From Balanoglossus misakiensis (Eukaryota; Hemichordata), in NCBI GenBank assembly GCA_040954595.2, contig CM082586.2, forward strand, positions 2,232,001 to 2,296,000: a stretch of DNA of 64,000 bases, read 5' to 3'. The stretch's first letter is position 1, and every line of letters begins with the position of its first letter. Below are positions 1 through 14,162 of this stretch, one piece after another. The position numbers and the translations under genes were made by a program. The notes beneath the pieces are model-generated. The model saw nothing but the letters and a program-made list of their open reading frames with translations, was not told the origin of the DNA and made no database searches.

Positions 1-619
1 ATTAAACATCGTCATAGCTATTTACATATTCCAGTGTAGCACTTCTGCGGGAATCAAAAAGCAAATACAAAGAAATTATATCTGTGAGTGGTTGTTTCAT
101 TCCTGCACTGTTTTTCCCTTTTAAGATGTCCAGGAAATGGCTGCAATAGTCCAGTCAATACGCACAGAAACTGAACATTACGCACCATTGAAGTTTATGA
201 TGTGTGAAACATCCACTTGATAGCGCTCAGACAATATGTCAATTGTGTGTCCGCGTATGATCAACAGTACACGCTTTGCAGGAAAAGTACACTTTACATT
301 TTTGAATAGAATTTAGGATCTGTGACTGAAAGCGCTACTTGCAAGTAGTCTTTTGATGACAGCTTCGCTTGAAAACTGCTGACGCTGTTTCATTGGTGCG
401 TATTTCCTCTGTGCCATTTTGCGCTTTTAGGGGATCTTCCTGTGAAGGAAAAAGCTGAAATATTGCAAGCGTGAATGCATGCAGTCTGTTGGTTTGAAAC
501 AACTGAGTGTGTGGCTTGTGTCTGTAGAAAAACTTTATGGCAACACACCTTTGGGGAGATATAAGAAATGTTGAGCTTGGAGAGAGCTTGTGAGGGGGTC
601 ACATGCAGTGGGAATTCAA

Positions 620-751
<132 letters not shown>

Positions 752-1596
752 AAGCTTTTAGTTTAAGGGCGTTATTCAAGAATAGGGCTTAGGGCCATAT
801 ACACGTTCAAATAACAAAGTGCATTTGTTGGCTTCTTTTTACTTTTGCTACTGTTCGCCTGCAGGCAGAGAGAAGCATAAATTAACAGATTACATCAATA
901 TACTGGAGTATTGATTGTATTTTGTAACAAAAGCACAGACTGAGCTATATAAATCATACACTGTACAAAAGCTGTTTTTCACAAACCACAGTCTAGCTGT
1001 AAATTCCTCCATTATCCGTTCATCTCAGTAACATTTCCGGAGTGCCAAGCCTGTTGTTAGAGAAATTTTGCATGAGTTAACGTCTCACAAATGCAGTGAC
1101 ATATACAGCCAATAAATAATGTATGAATGAGTGAGTGACTTTATATGCCTTGAAAATCATGGAGACAAATTTACAAAAAATCAAAACAGACATTGCATTT
1201 CATGAAGTGAAATTTTGACAGCTTTTCCTGTACATGTAGTATGTACTGCAGTGAGAAGCAAATACGTTGGTTTTTGGTTGTTGTTTTTTTGTCATGTTAC
1301 TAGTCCCCAGCAGCAGCTGGAGTCCTAAGGGATAAAAAATTCACTTGAACAAACTCAGACCTAAGCCCGCGGATAAATTGTAGCATGAATGTCTTCATAT
1401 CAATTAGACACCAATGAACTGATCAATGTCTTTGATGTGGCTACAACAACACCTGGGGTATATGGCACTCTGACTGATAGTTGGCAAATCGGGATATCTG
1501 ATTGCAATTAACACATTGAATGCAAGAGACCTTGCACCTGTGGTTGCTCAAATAGTTTCCAAGAGCACTTATTAGACATGACGTAGGTTCCACGTT

Positions 1597-1610
1597 GTTG
1601 CTATAGTAAC
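1597..1610. promoter_or_regulatory. X-box-like palindrome (RFX site candidate)
   Basis: GTTGCTATAGTAAC fits the RFX X-box pattern RYYNYY-N2-RRNRAC with two strong half-sites. It lies in presumed KCNQ intron 1. Function is inferred from the motif only. Confidence 0.4.
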
Positions 1611-4600
1611 GGAAAGTGGAAAAAGTTGCTTTTAATTTGCACGTTCTGTCACTGGTTGATTACGTTCATATGTGTATGAACTGTAGATCAGAGACACAAG
1701 ACGGAACGTCTGCATACTGGTTGAATGACCAGCTGTAGTCGCAAAGTCGGGGGATCCTTCATGACTTCTCTTGTCAAAAGAATAAGAACAATTTCAAGAA
1801 TCAGACATCCTTGCATACAGATTTTCCGAAGGAAATGAAGATCCTTTCAGTCTTTTGATTCTTTGCCGAGTCTACACTGGAACGATCATTTTGAAAACTG
1901 ACAGATATGAAAGACATATAAGGTTGCCATGTCTGCCATGGTTTCACAAAACCAGACTTTTCATTTGGACCCTGTCAACCATTTTGAAGTCTTAATTGGC
2001 AAATGTCTGAAATGTGTTTCTTCAAATCCACATTTTATATCTTGAAGGTCAGATTTTCCTTGATGGTTTTGAAATGAGACTGAGTATATAAATGAGAAAT
2101 TTTAACTGATATTTTGGATGCATGCTGTTGCCATGGTAAAGTTGCCGTGGGTTTTCATACCGAATTGACAAAACGGTGAGAGACAGGTGAAGTTGACAAC
2201 CAAGTTACAATTAAGCCGGCAATTGAAGCAGCTGTCAAACTGAATACAAAATCATCCCGAGAGGGAAAGAACAGAACTCCGTCATTGAAAGAAATTCTCA
2301 TCCATTATTAATGCAAATGGAAATTGAACCAATTTTCCTCCCAATAGTCTGAGCACCATTCAGTGCTGTTGTGAGGTGGTGACTTCCACTGACATTTTCC
2401 TTAAGATAACTTGATGTCTTCAGAGAACTCACAAAAAGGAGAGTATTGACATTTAGTTGGATCATCGTACACATATTGATAAATTGAATCATTGGTGGAA
2501 GAAATTCGGTTTAAAAGATGGCCTACTTCTTTTCAGAAGTGAGAATTTCACAGCTGTTGGATCCATTTGACTCATTTAAGAACAGAAAATTGGAAGTATG
2601 CTTATCAGAAAATTTTGAAATCATTGATAGTATGCATAAGTAATATGTTTTGTGTTATTTTTAATCTATTAATCTGCATGGGTGCATAAAACTTTCACTT
2701 TAGATTCTTTGTGACATGATGACTTGTTCGTGCAGAAAGATATAATTTCTCTGAATAAATTGTTAAGTCTGTCAATGCATAAAAAAATTCGAGCTTATAG
2801 TGGGTGAGCATTGGAGTCAATATCTTCTTTCGTGAAGATAATTAACAGTAATTATAAAAAGTATAAAACTTTATAATCTAATTACCTCTTTCTTACTTAT
2901 GAACTTACTTACGTACTTACTTATTGCTTACATAGCTAACTCCAGAATGACATTTATAACCCATCTTTTTAGATTGATTTTGAGTTCCAATCGGGCCCAT
3001 ACTCTTCAATTTAAGAAATCCCTTTATCTCCAAGATTCTTATAAACAAACATTGATTTTAATTGCCAGCAGATTGCTTCGTTATTGAAAAGCACCAGGAT
3101 TTGGGCTAATCGCTGTTGTTCTGACGTACTTGGTCTTTCAAATCCATGCATGAAGTTGTGTGCACAATCCTTGCAGATGTCACTCTAATCCATTTTCTCT
3201 GTGCAATCTCATCTCATCAGTGGCAATTCTACTGAATGTGTTCACTTCATCGAACCCATCAAATAAGAAGGTGATGCCATAATGTGCATGTTGTGCAGCC
3301 ACTGGGTGGCCAATACAAAAGATTCTGATGTGTGCATTGTAGCTCACAGATGCACAGAAGCACTGCAAGTGATGATTTCTCTCACGATGCTTTTGGTCTT
3401 CGTCCTAAATTGAAAATTCCAATCCACAGAACAAAGTAATCATTTGGAGGCGTGATTTTTTTGAAAATCTCTGTGCTTCCCGAAGCACAAGGCCTCCAAA
3501 GAACACCAACTCAATTCAAAGAAAAAGTGCTTTGATGATTACATTTTTATGACATCTGTACAGAAAAGTGAACTTTGTAAAAGCTTTTAAATTCTTATAA
3601 ATTTAGTTGACGTTTGCCAATCAAATCATTAAAAGGGTTAAGAATGTGTGTCTGAAGAGGTTAGAAATTAAGACCATGGCATCATTAATATTTCATGCAT
3701 GTTCTCCTCTGTGAATGTAGCTTATGCTTTAATATATTTTAATTGAGATACTTTTATTCTGTCTTCATGTATGATTTATGTGTTCTCAGATTATGAGCTA
3801 TTGGGTGTTATAAAATGTTAGTTATAGAATGATACAAAAAAGACATGCTGTTCAAAATTAAGACAAATTACTGGTAGATTCAGTGTTGCAAAAATAAAGT
3901 ACGTCCTGCATTTGCATATAAGTCTGATTAATAAGATATACTTAATAGGATTAACTAGGAATTATAAGTAATACTATAATCCTGATTGGCATGATGGCAG
4001 CAACATCAGCAAGGTGAATTATGAAACAGATAACCACACTGCAGCAGTCATATATGAGTGATGAAACTAGAGAGTTATTTTATGCTTGATACATGTTATA
4101 CATGTACACATATCTCTACTGAGTACATTAATTATCAGATTCACATTTGAAAATACAAAAGTGCATTGAAAGTGAATAATGTGCAATCAGAAATATCTCT
4201 GTGCCATTCGCGTATCTGTTTCAAGTAAAGTTATAGTATGCAATTTTGCTTTAGGCAATCCTTTGTATGCCGCCCCCCTGCCCATTGATTTATTAGTCGG
4301 CCCCAGGCAAATTGTTTTTCAGAATTTAAGAATGGATTGCTGGCAGTTTCGGTAATTTTCTGTGTATGCGGAATTGGCAAGGATTCTGTTGTGCCCAGAA
4401 AGCAAAAGTTCGTTTTAGTAATACTTAAGAATTTCCAGCTGTAATCTGTAATTAAGTATTGCAGTCGGAGTCAGTCATAAAAGGTCAACTGTAATTCTTG
4501 GTTTCGTGCTGGACTTCTATTTGGTGGATGTGTAGCGTAATTACACTACCCCTTCGAGGATCACGTAATATCTGACATAGCTGCAGGCTGAAGTGAACAA

Positions 4601-7600
4601 ATCAAACCTTATGCCAGTTGTGTCTTCTTCTTATTTTGAAGTTAATCGAGTTGGATGTGGATCACTGATTCCTTGATGTTTTCCCAGTAAGTTTTTGTGA
4701 TTCAAGCATAACCTTCCTCAAGGTATGTGTTACGAAAAATTTTGTTCAGTTTCATAGAATCATGATTTTCTATAGAATTCAATTGTGCCAAATAATTCTA
4801 TAAACTTTCAAGAATTTCTGTAGGTTTTTAGAAATTCTATAAGCTATAGAACTCTGTAGTTTGGGGTCTTGATCAGACTCAGACCAAAGTGTCAATCATC
4901 GAGATATCTGGAGTATTTTTCAATAAACAAACATGTAATACATGTTAAAGTTTGATCGCACATAACACCAGTAATGAAGGTAATATCAAAGGTTTAACAT
5001 GAGTAAATTCAATGAGGATCTCTTGCTCTTAGATGATTTGATTGATATGAAAGTTTTCTACAATTTCAAAATGTGTAGTAGAGGTTTTTTCAACAAAGCT
5101 ACATGTTCATTGCAATGATTGAAGAGAACAAAAATCTATAGCATCTTCATTGAAATCTTAGTGCAATTCATAAATTCTAAGGACCAAGTCAATTATGGCC
5201 ATAATCACAGTTCATCTTTGCCCATGTACATATGTGTATAAGTAGGAAATTAGCCAAATTTCATAAAATACGACTACAAGCTGACTATTAGTGCTCCAAT
5301 CACTTCAAATGAACATCTAGTTTTGATTAAATGGGAGATTTTTTCAAAATGGAATGGCCATTTTCGTGATTAACAATTTTCATGATCACAGGGGGAAAAT
5401 GTTGATCGACTTGTCTATTTTGTGGGATTATTCAAAAATTATCTTGATGTGATTTTGCTGGAGATAATGTAATCTACTGGAGAATGAATTTGATAGCGTG
5501 CACTGAAACTCAATAAGTAATGTTGGTAGAGGAGCGCTTTCTTGTGGCATTTGGTTTTCGAGAATTGGGCGTTTTCACTCTCTGTTTGTATTTGGCCCTA
5601 GGGTTTTTCTCTTTTTTGTCTAGATTATGTTTTATTCATCCAAATACGAGTGATATGGCAATTTTTGTCTCTTGATACAGTTTTTGACATAGAGGAAGGT
5701 GCAGTGGACAATTGTGTCTCTAGATTATCCCTTACAGATATTAAGAGTCGTGAAACTTATCTACCTAAAACTGAAGTAGAAAACTATGTGGGCTGTGAGT
5801 ACCATCACGAGATATGATAAAAACATTAAAGGTAATACGTGCCTCGAAAATCAAAGTCTCAAACTTTTAATCATATTTTGGCAAACTTCTCTCATGTATT
5901 CTCTGTGTAGCATTGTTCAACTGGTGAACATGCTGTATAGTTACCTTCAACCTGATTTCTTCCACAAATTGGCCTCCTGTTTTGAAGCCAGCAGACCATA
6001 TTTCAGTTTTCATGGCGAGTGCATTCCCTTTGAAAGGTTGAAGCATTGATATTTGAAGCTGTTACACCCACATATGAATAAATGTCACAATGGATCCTCT
6101 GTCATGTGTGCAATCTTTTCAAGAAACAGAGAGGAAAAAATAAAAGATATGGCTATAATTATGGGAATCTTTTCAGCCTTTCTATTCATCAACCATCCTA
6201 CGCTGTGATTGATATGAAGTTTTACTAATAATGCGACTAATGGCTTTCACTTTTTAAAAGAAGGGAATGCCACTTTATCTGGCAGTTATGAAATGAGATC
6301 AGTTCATATGCAAATGACCAGCTATTGACTGCAGCATGTCCTTTGGAAACAAAGGTTTTCTGACAGGGAACGACACGTCATTTGTGGTATTTTGTTCAAA
6401 GTCATTATCACAAACCACTCTGGAGGACAATATAAGTGGAAGAAATGCATTTTCATAAAAGAAACAACTGTGTCTGATGATTATTACGCGTTCAGTACCA
6501 TCTGGGCAGGATGGTATAAACACCACTTGGATACGGTCACTTTGCGTGATTGCATATGTGACTCGCAATTGAATATTTTTTCTCGTTTTGAAATGAGGAC
6601 CGTGTTCACCTGTTGTTTGTTGCCGTTACATTTGCAACCTTGTCATAATTGTCATCCATTCTGTGACCTTGCAGATGTCTTTCAGAGAATATCTGCTGCA
6701 CTTCCCCATATGCAATAAAGATGAAATTCAAACAACAACAAAAACTCATCAGGCACAGTGATTTAAACCTTCCATTTCATTGTTTAATTTAACTTAAGGA
6801 AACATAATTCCCTCATCCCATGCTCTCCTATTCTTTCTTTGTTGTGAAGATAATGTCAAAGAAGCAAAAACAAATTAGAGGCAGGAAAAATAGACCCAAA
6901 TATCAAATCACCATAAAATACAATATGGCAGATCATATATTAATGTTGTGATTGATGACTTTAATAGTGTGACCTGCTTTTCATCTCTGATACGGTGCTC
7001 TAAATATTTCATAGACTGTCCTCGGAATATTGGTTTTAATATGCACAGGGGGAACTGTACTGGACCGTACGACTAAACCACATAATTACTGATACACCCA
7101 TCTTTTACGAGCCGGGTTATAAATATTGTGATGTTATTGCTGTGCAGTGTGGATGCAACAATATGTTACGGCAGAAAGGTCAAGGGTCATAAAAAGTATA
7201 ACATTGTGGCAATAACATGCTAGAAGCCAAATACATTATATTCCATAAGGTGTCCTGTCACATTGTGTTGATCAGATCCTGTCTGTGCGGAGTATGTTAA
7301 CTTTGTTTTTTTAAGCTGCCAATTTTTGTCTTATTTTCATGATCTTACTTTCAAACTTACTTAGATTGGTCCCTTGTGATGAGGTTACTGATGGACATGC
7401 ACACACATATTATCAAAGCTTTATGATCAAATATTAAAAAAATTCCCATGCACCGTCACCGTTTTTCTTTACATGTATTTTATTGCCTCATATCAGATTA
7501 CGGATGGCTGGTAAATTTATGGTTGTGTTTGAATCAAATGTAAACTTTGAAGTAAATTAAATTCTTGTGACAATATTGGCACTGTGATCGAATGGCAACA

Positions 7601-10600
7601 ACTGCATGTCAGTTGAAGCATTGCAAAATATGAACAGTGCATTATGATAATTAAGGACAAGAGTATGTTGTGGATAAACAAATTAAAAGTAAACAAATTA
7701 TTGTTCCAACAGAAGCTTAAAATGATAAATTGATACCAAGCAGTAATTCTGATGGTGGAGTTTAAACTGCCGGCTGTTCCAGGATAGAAATATATATTTA
7801 CATTGTGGTGTGTTGGAGCGTGGCATTTTTTGATGTTTTAATATCTCTGGGAGAATATTCCATGTCACCAAGCATGCAAGCAACATGTAATGCAAGCTGA
7901 TCAGACACTTACAACGCATAGCAAGTACATTGCTCCATTTTCATGTCACTTCGTCTAAATTAAGTTGTTATCAAATATCTCTCAGTGACTAATTCGAGCT
8001 GTATGATCATGGTGTTAGTTTTGCTTTTGAAATTGTTCAAATATTCTGTACTGTAGCTCAGGCAGATCAGTTTTCAGATCATTGGTGTTAACAGAGTCAA
8101 GTCTTTGTGTATAATTTGGTGATTGCAATTTTGCCATCAGGATGAAAATATTGTACGTGTGCGTTTTTGTGCAAATGTGCACATCATAAGTACATTCAGT
8201 ACAAGACATATTAAATAAGACACACAAAGTCAAAGTTTTAATTAAACTGGGAATATTTAATGTACGTAATATTTTCTTTATACAAGAAGCTGTCCAAGTC
8301 ATTTGCTGGAGCATGTTATCTTGTGATGTTCTAATATCCTGCCGTGAATAATGATAAGCAGTGCATTCTTAATCAAGGCACTTCAGCAGGTCTTTGAGTG
8401 ACGTACTCCATCTTGGATGATGCGCAAAATTTTCACCGACTGATTTTCCAGTCTGGTGGAAAAATTAGTTTCAGAAATCAGACGCAGTATATATTGAGAA
8501 TGGCAATTCTATAAAGTCAGATGATATAGTTGTTTGGACCACAAATCATGAAGTACAGATATAAAACACAACTGTGCATTAGCCGGGTAAAGCTCACAAG
8601 CTGATTCCGTCGCCGATCCAGATGAACGAGTGACCGACAAGGATGAACACTCCGCGCCGGGCTTATTTGCAAATTAGCATAATTACCTGGATCAGCGATG
8701 AAGTACTTTAACGTGTTGTTGAATGTTTAACAGCCATTATGGTTAACGTCTGACAGGAAATCAGCATTCTTGTGGGTTTTTTGCCCCCGTATTGACTGAC
8801 TGCAGTCAGTGTGACACAGACTGGCCAGTCCATTAGTCTTGGTGATGGACAGCACTCCGTGGCTTTTCTTCAGAATTCAGCGCGCTCATCAGTATGCGTG
8901 GGTCATCAGGGCATTCATCTTAATAACGTTGCAACATTGCCAGTTGAATGCTGCTCCTCTGTTGTGCGTGGGATCCCACACTGGGTTAATGTGTGAACCA
9001 GCCCTTCCTTAAAACATGGTAGAAATGTTGTTTCTCTCTCTCTCTCCACTGTAACTGCATGAGAGCCCATTAGCCTTGCATTCAACTTTAGGGTCTCTTG
9101 TGGGAGAGGCTACCAAAAGAAAGCCACAACTCAAAATGTGAAATAATGTTCATTTGTTAGTTGTATGGACATCTCAAGGTTATTTTTATGCTTCAAACAG
9201 TGCATTTTACCCATGTGGTTTATAATTTGTTCACAAAATGAATTACTTTACATAGTTAAAAGTTTGATAAAAAAGTGATAAAAGAAACGTGTGATGGGCA
9301 TATGAGACAAAAAATACCAGTCAACAAAATAAACAAACAGTGATAGCTAGTGGCAGAAGTTTATTCTAGGACATATTATATACCAGACTACCTACACATA
9401 TATCTGTTTTCACACAGGGCCTAACTTCTGAAGTAAAAAGAAAATTCTATAGACTGATGAGTTTATGCACCTGACACATACACACGATATGTTGGCGCTA
9501 TCTACCATATTGTTTCTTTTTAACATTCAGGAAACAAATTTGCAAAGAAACTGTTACCGATACACATATACTTTTATGCAAACAATGGCGTTTGAGGCAA
9601 AGCATAGCAACAGAGAGAGATCAAGACACGACTCAGAAATTAATGCTTTTTTAACGGAAAAAAACTTGCGAGCTTTTCTTTCATATTGCATTGTTCTGCA
9701 TGCAGGCATTTATCAAAGGAAAATTCTCAGGTGCCAGTTTTATTGATTTTTTCCCTCTTTCTCCTGTGAAGGATTTTTTTCTCATTCTATAATAAAAGAA
9801 CAAAGTTCACAGAATGGTATTACATGGGAGAGCTTTCTTACAAAAGGAGGTATGGCTCTGAATAGTATAATTTCTATGTAGTCTTATTTTTCAGGCATGG
9901 CTTTGTATTCTGTCAATCATTAAAAACAAAAAAAATGAGACATAGATTCACTGACAATATACACAAGTTTCAGACTGTTTTGTTAAAATGACCATAGATT
10001 ACACACAGTGACAGTTATGTCTTTTTCAAGTAAATTTTCCCAAATCCAAATCAGGCACTTTTACAATACAAATCACAAATCACCTCTGCAATGATTAATT
10101 TTGATGGCATAGAAATAGAATTCATAGAAAGCATTCCCCTGATATATCAATTCTTTTATGTATGAAATTTATGTGACCTAGAAAATTGTGATTAAAAATA
10201 TGTTGTCACGAAACTCACAAGGTACTCTAAGGAGAAATTAAATGGCTGTGGTGAATTCTGTCTCATCTCTAGAATATTTCCTCAAAATCTTGTCAGCATT
10301 ATTGCAACTCACGTCTTCTAAGAAATTGCAACAGCCACGAACAGACTACATTAACATTTTCAATCAGGACTGTTTTCTGAAGGTAATGCTTTAGACAATC
10401 TTACTTAACCAGTCAGGGGCTGGCTGGTCACGTTTTTCATCAACACCATTCGTGCCAGTTTTGTATCATTCTGAAAAAAATATGTCGTTAAGGAAATTGA
10501 CAAGTACGTGTAGGTTGGATATGATTGGCTGGAGACTGATGGTTGAATAATATACTAATGTGGTTGAAAAATATTAAATAAATGCTGTTTTTGAGAGTTA

Positions 10601-11403
10601 AGTATGGAGAATTCTACCCAACAGTTAATTGGTCAGCAAGATGAGCTATCAATGTTTTCCGAAAGCTTCGAGGATAGAAAATAAAACGCGAGGTTCAGAA
10701 TCGAGAGTCGGGTTGTTGTTTTCAGTGGTTCTACAATGAACATGCATCAAGCAAAATAAATCTAGCTGTTGCGTTTACTAATTTAGAAGCTCATTTCCTA
10801 TACATGGATGTGTATCCCTAGCTTGGCCAGAAATAGGCTTCTACCACATCTGCCAATCACCGGTCGTTGCCTCAAACAGACTGAGGGGGAGACATTTATC
10901 GACTGCGTCTCTTGGTCCAAAACACTTCATATAATTAGGTGCCAACAAATAAGGGTGATGATCATGTTGCTTTGATCTCAACACGAGGAAAATCTTCATT
11001 TTTTAGCATTAAAGAGCAGTTTCTGTTTTTTAATCAGTAGAATGTGGTTTAGAGAGAGTGTTCAATGGTGCTGCACAGTGCGTGTTTGTTGTCCTTCTGT
11101 CTGTCAACGTTAATAATTTCAATAAAAATTTTACTGTACTGACAGTTCTTAAATGGTTTAGGATTATTATGACTTTGAAAGCAAATAACTCAAAGATGGG
11201 TTGATTTCGTGTCTTCAAATCAAACGGCTGTTTTACTTCTCTTCATTATTCGGCTTACGGAGAGTATGTCTTGTCTGAGTGGCTGCCCGTCTCCTGTAAC
11301 CATGGCGATAAGACGTGGCAGTGGCACATCTCTCCACCTGATCCAGCTCTGACAACACCTAGGAAGCAAATCTGCATTTTCCTGTCGGATGATGCGGGCG
11401 AGC

Positions 11404-11416
11404 GTTGCCAAGCAAC
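11404..11416. promoter_or_regulatory. X-box-like palindrome (RFX site candidate)
   Basis: GTTGCCAAGCAAC has two perfect X-box half-sites with a 1-bp spacer. It lies in presumed KCNQ intron 1. Motif evidence only. Confidence 0.4.
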
Positions 11417-12594
11417 AGGTGAAAGTGATGTCGGGGATTAGAAGGCATCTATACATGGGCTGTCAAAGCTGAGCTCAAGGTCTCTGTGTTGCCTTCACAC
11501 ATAAGCTCCATCCACACAGCCACTCTTTATGAAAATTAATTTGCAGAATGAAGGATTTTTTTCGCCTACTACTGAAAACATAAAAAATGACCTTTATCGA
11601 AGTTGTCCTAAATAACCGTACTATCCAATATGTCAATGGTTTTACACAGAAATCAGCGAAGTGGAATTTACGATTTCTTCATCTTCAGAAAAAAAATCAA
11701 ATGTTCTTTCACAGTCGAAGGTAACTGACAAGTTGCATGCTTCTTAATCTTCGCCTCGAGGTTTTTTCATTTTGACAATTATGCAACATATTTTTCTCCC
11801 TTTGACAGAACCGAACACTGCCGTTGTAATTTCCTGTTGAAATTTCCGAGGCCAAAAATGCTGTTATGTAGTTAATTGCCTCCTCCACTTTTCTGAATAG
11901 AATTTTCCTGAAGTGGAAAAGAATTCTCCTTGGCAAACAGCTGCAAAATTCCATTGGTGATGGACGATCAAAAAAAGTGCTTCGGCACAAGTCAAATGAT
12001 TAAGGTGATGGAAAGGTTGTAGCAGTCACCTACCTACCTTGATGTGTGGTAGTTTCTACAGACACTGCATAATTTACTGCGCAACTAATCTGTCAGCGAT
12101 GTTCATTTTCAACATTTTCTGACTCAGTGGTGTGAGATTGGCTATGCTATACAGATATGTCCTATTCGGTTAGCAATAAAATTACAATAACCACTTGTTA
12201 GGAAAAATAGCATTTATTGATTTGAGATCAGCGATTAAGCGACATGGGATTCAGATAATAAAATGTTTATTTGTAATAGTTAGATAACCTTACTTGATTA
12301 CTGTTTTGAGGTCAACTGAACCATGGCCGGAGGTTACATAAAGAGAAGACAAAGTACAAAGTCATTATGCGTACATCAGCAGGGTTCGAGATCGGGAATA
12401 TCCAGCATTTTCAAGCGCAATCCTACAAAGAAGGGGACTTAAAGGGGAAAAACAAAAATGGCGGACTTTTAGGCACAGTTCATTTGATTTGTTCGTCTCA
12501 CCGTCTCTTGCTACCTGTGCAGTTATGTGACATCTCAACTTGTTTGCATTCCCCAAGGCTTGGCCAGAAAATTGATGAGGATGCGGGAGAGGTG

Positions 12595-12607
12595 GTTGCC
12601 AGGCGAC
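12595..12607. promoter_or_regulatory. Weaker X-box-like site
   Basis: GTTGCCAGGCGAC matches RYYNYY-N1-RRNRAC, with one half-site weaker than consensus. Confidence 0.25.
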
Positions 12608-14148
12608 CGAGCTATCATCCCTCTAGTTGTTCACCCGATGATGAGCTCAAGAGACGCAGAATCATTTAGTCTATTAGTAGAAGGCCACGGTATATTTTTT
12701 TTAACCTGAAAGGTTTTTCCAGGCATGTAGGTAAAGAAAATCCCTGTCTTGAATTTCAATGGAATGTTCCACTTCATGAGATGTAGAAACACAATTATTT
12801 GGATTTGGTTAGCCGTTCATGGGGAGTTGATTTCTCTACATTTCCGTGAAAAGGAGATAAAAATTTAGCGGTGAGATTATTCCCATGCAGTCCTATGTAG
12901 TAAACCCATCATATGTCACATTAGGGTGATGATGTGCTTTCATAGTACCTTTCACTCCTGTTTTCCTCCATAGAGTTCAATTTTATCATAGAAAACAATT
13001 TGTATTTGGACCAAACCATGGAGGCCATTTGATTCTTGCAGTGTTTGAATTATATACACCTCTCCTGTGAAAAGTTGCTTAACGCAAATTAATTTTGATT
13101 TGGTTTGATCTGATGTCTCAGAGAAAAAAACTGGACCAAATGTCAAATTAAATGCGTAAAAGGTGCACTGTCAGGTCAAACGTGTATCTTGGTCGTTTAG
13201 AGGTTAATGACAGTAGGTTGATTAATCCTTTAAGTACAAGATGATGGTGAATTCAATTTCTCAGAAACCCCATTTGATCAAGTCAAATGTTGAACTAGGT
13301 CAGAGGTTACAGTGTCTTCAATGAAATCAGAGCAAATTTTAAATGTGATTGTTAATGTGCTGTTTGAGTCGGGGTGCAGGCGACAGTTGCATGGCGATTG
13401 AGTGTGTCGGCCAATCAAGTTGTGAGTTAGTATGTGCATGGCGCACTGTTGGTGGTAACCAATCCGCAGTGTTTTCAAAAGTCTGTGCAGTCCATTTGCT
13501 GAGATAAAGTGCATCTTGGGAGTACGGGGGTCACCGTGCCAGCTTTGACATTGTGCTTGTGTTAACATGTCAAACTTAAAGATATAGCTTTGCCGGCTCT
13601 GTGTGGAATAATTCATAAATCAATGTTGGTTGACTAAACATGGGACCTGCACGCTCAGCTCTCCTGAGCAGCACCGAGAAAGTAGTTCACTGGATGATAT
13701 ATTTGATTAGTGAATTAATCATTCTTCTGTCGTTTTTATGAGGAATTCTGAGTTTGATGCGAGAAAGTATGGTTTCTTTTTAGTTTTCGGTGAATAAACC
13801 TTTGCAGACAAGCAGACTAGTTTGCATAGCCACTTTGCGTATTGTGTGCAGCAGATGAAATGCTTTGCCAAATGATGCCATAATATTTTGCGATCGAGCA
13901 AGGGGGTAAAAAATAAAAAAAGGAGGTCCCATGCAAATCCTCTTAGGGATGGAAATAATCACACAGCCTGAAAATCTTGATAATAAGCTTTTCTTTGTAG
14001 TAATTATTTTCATAAATTAAATGTGAGCGGCTGTGTATTCTTTTGTCTGTCATTTTGTGTGGTTCATTTCAAATATTTCAATTTGCCAACAAAAAGCGAT
14101 TCTTTGATTATCTGACTTTATTCTGTAGTTGTGTATGCTGCTGTTCAC

Positions 14149-14162
14149 GTCACCATGGCAAC
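14149..14162. promoter_or_regulatory. X-box-like site
   Basis: GTCACCATGGCAAC matches the X-box consensus with a 2-bp spacer. The right half-site GGCAAC is canonical. Confidence 0.35.
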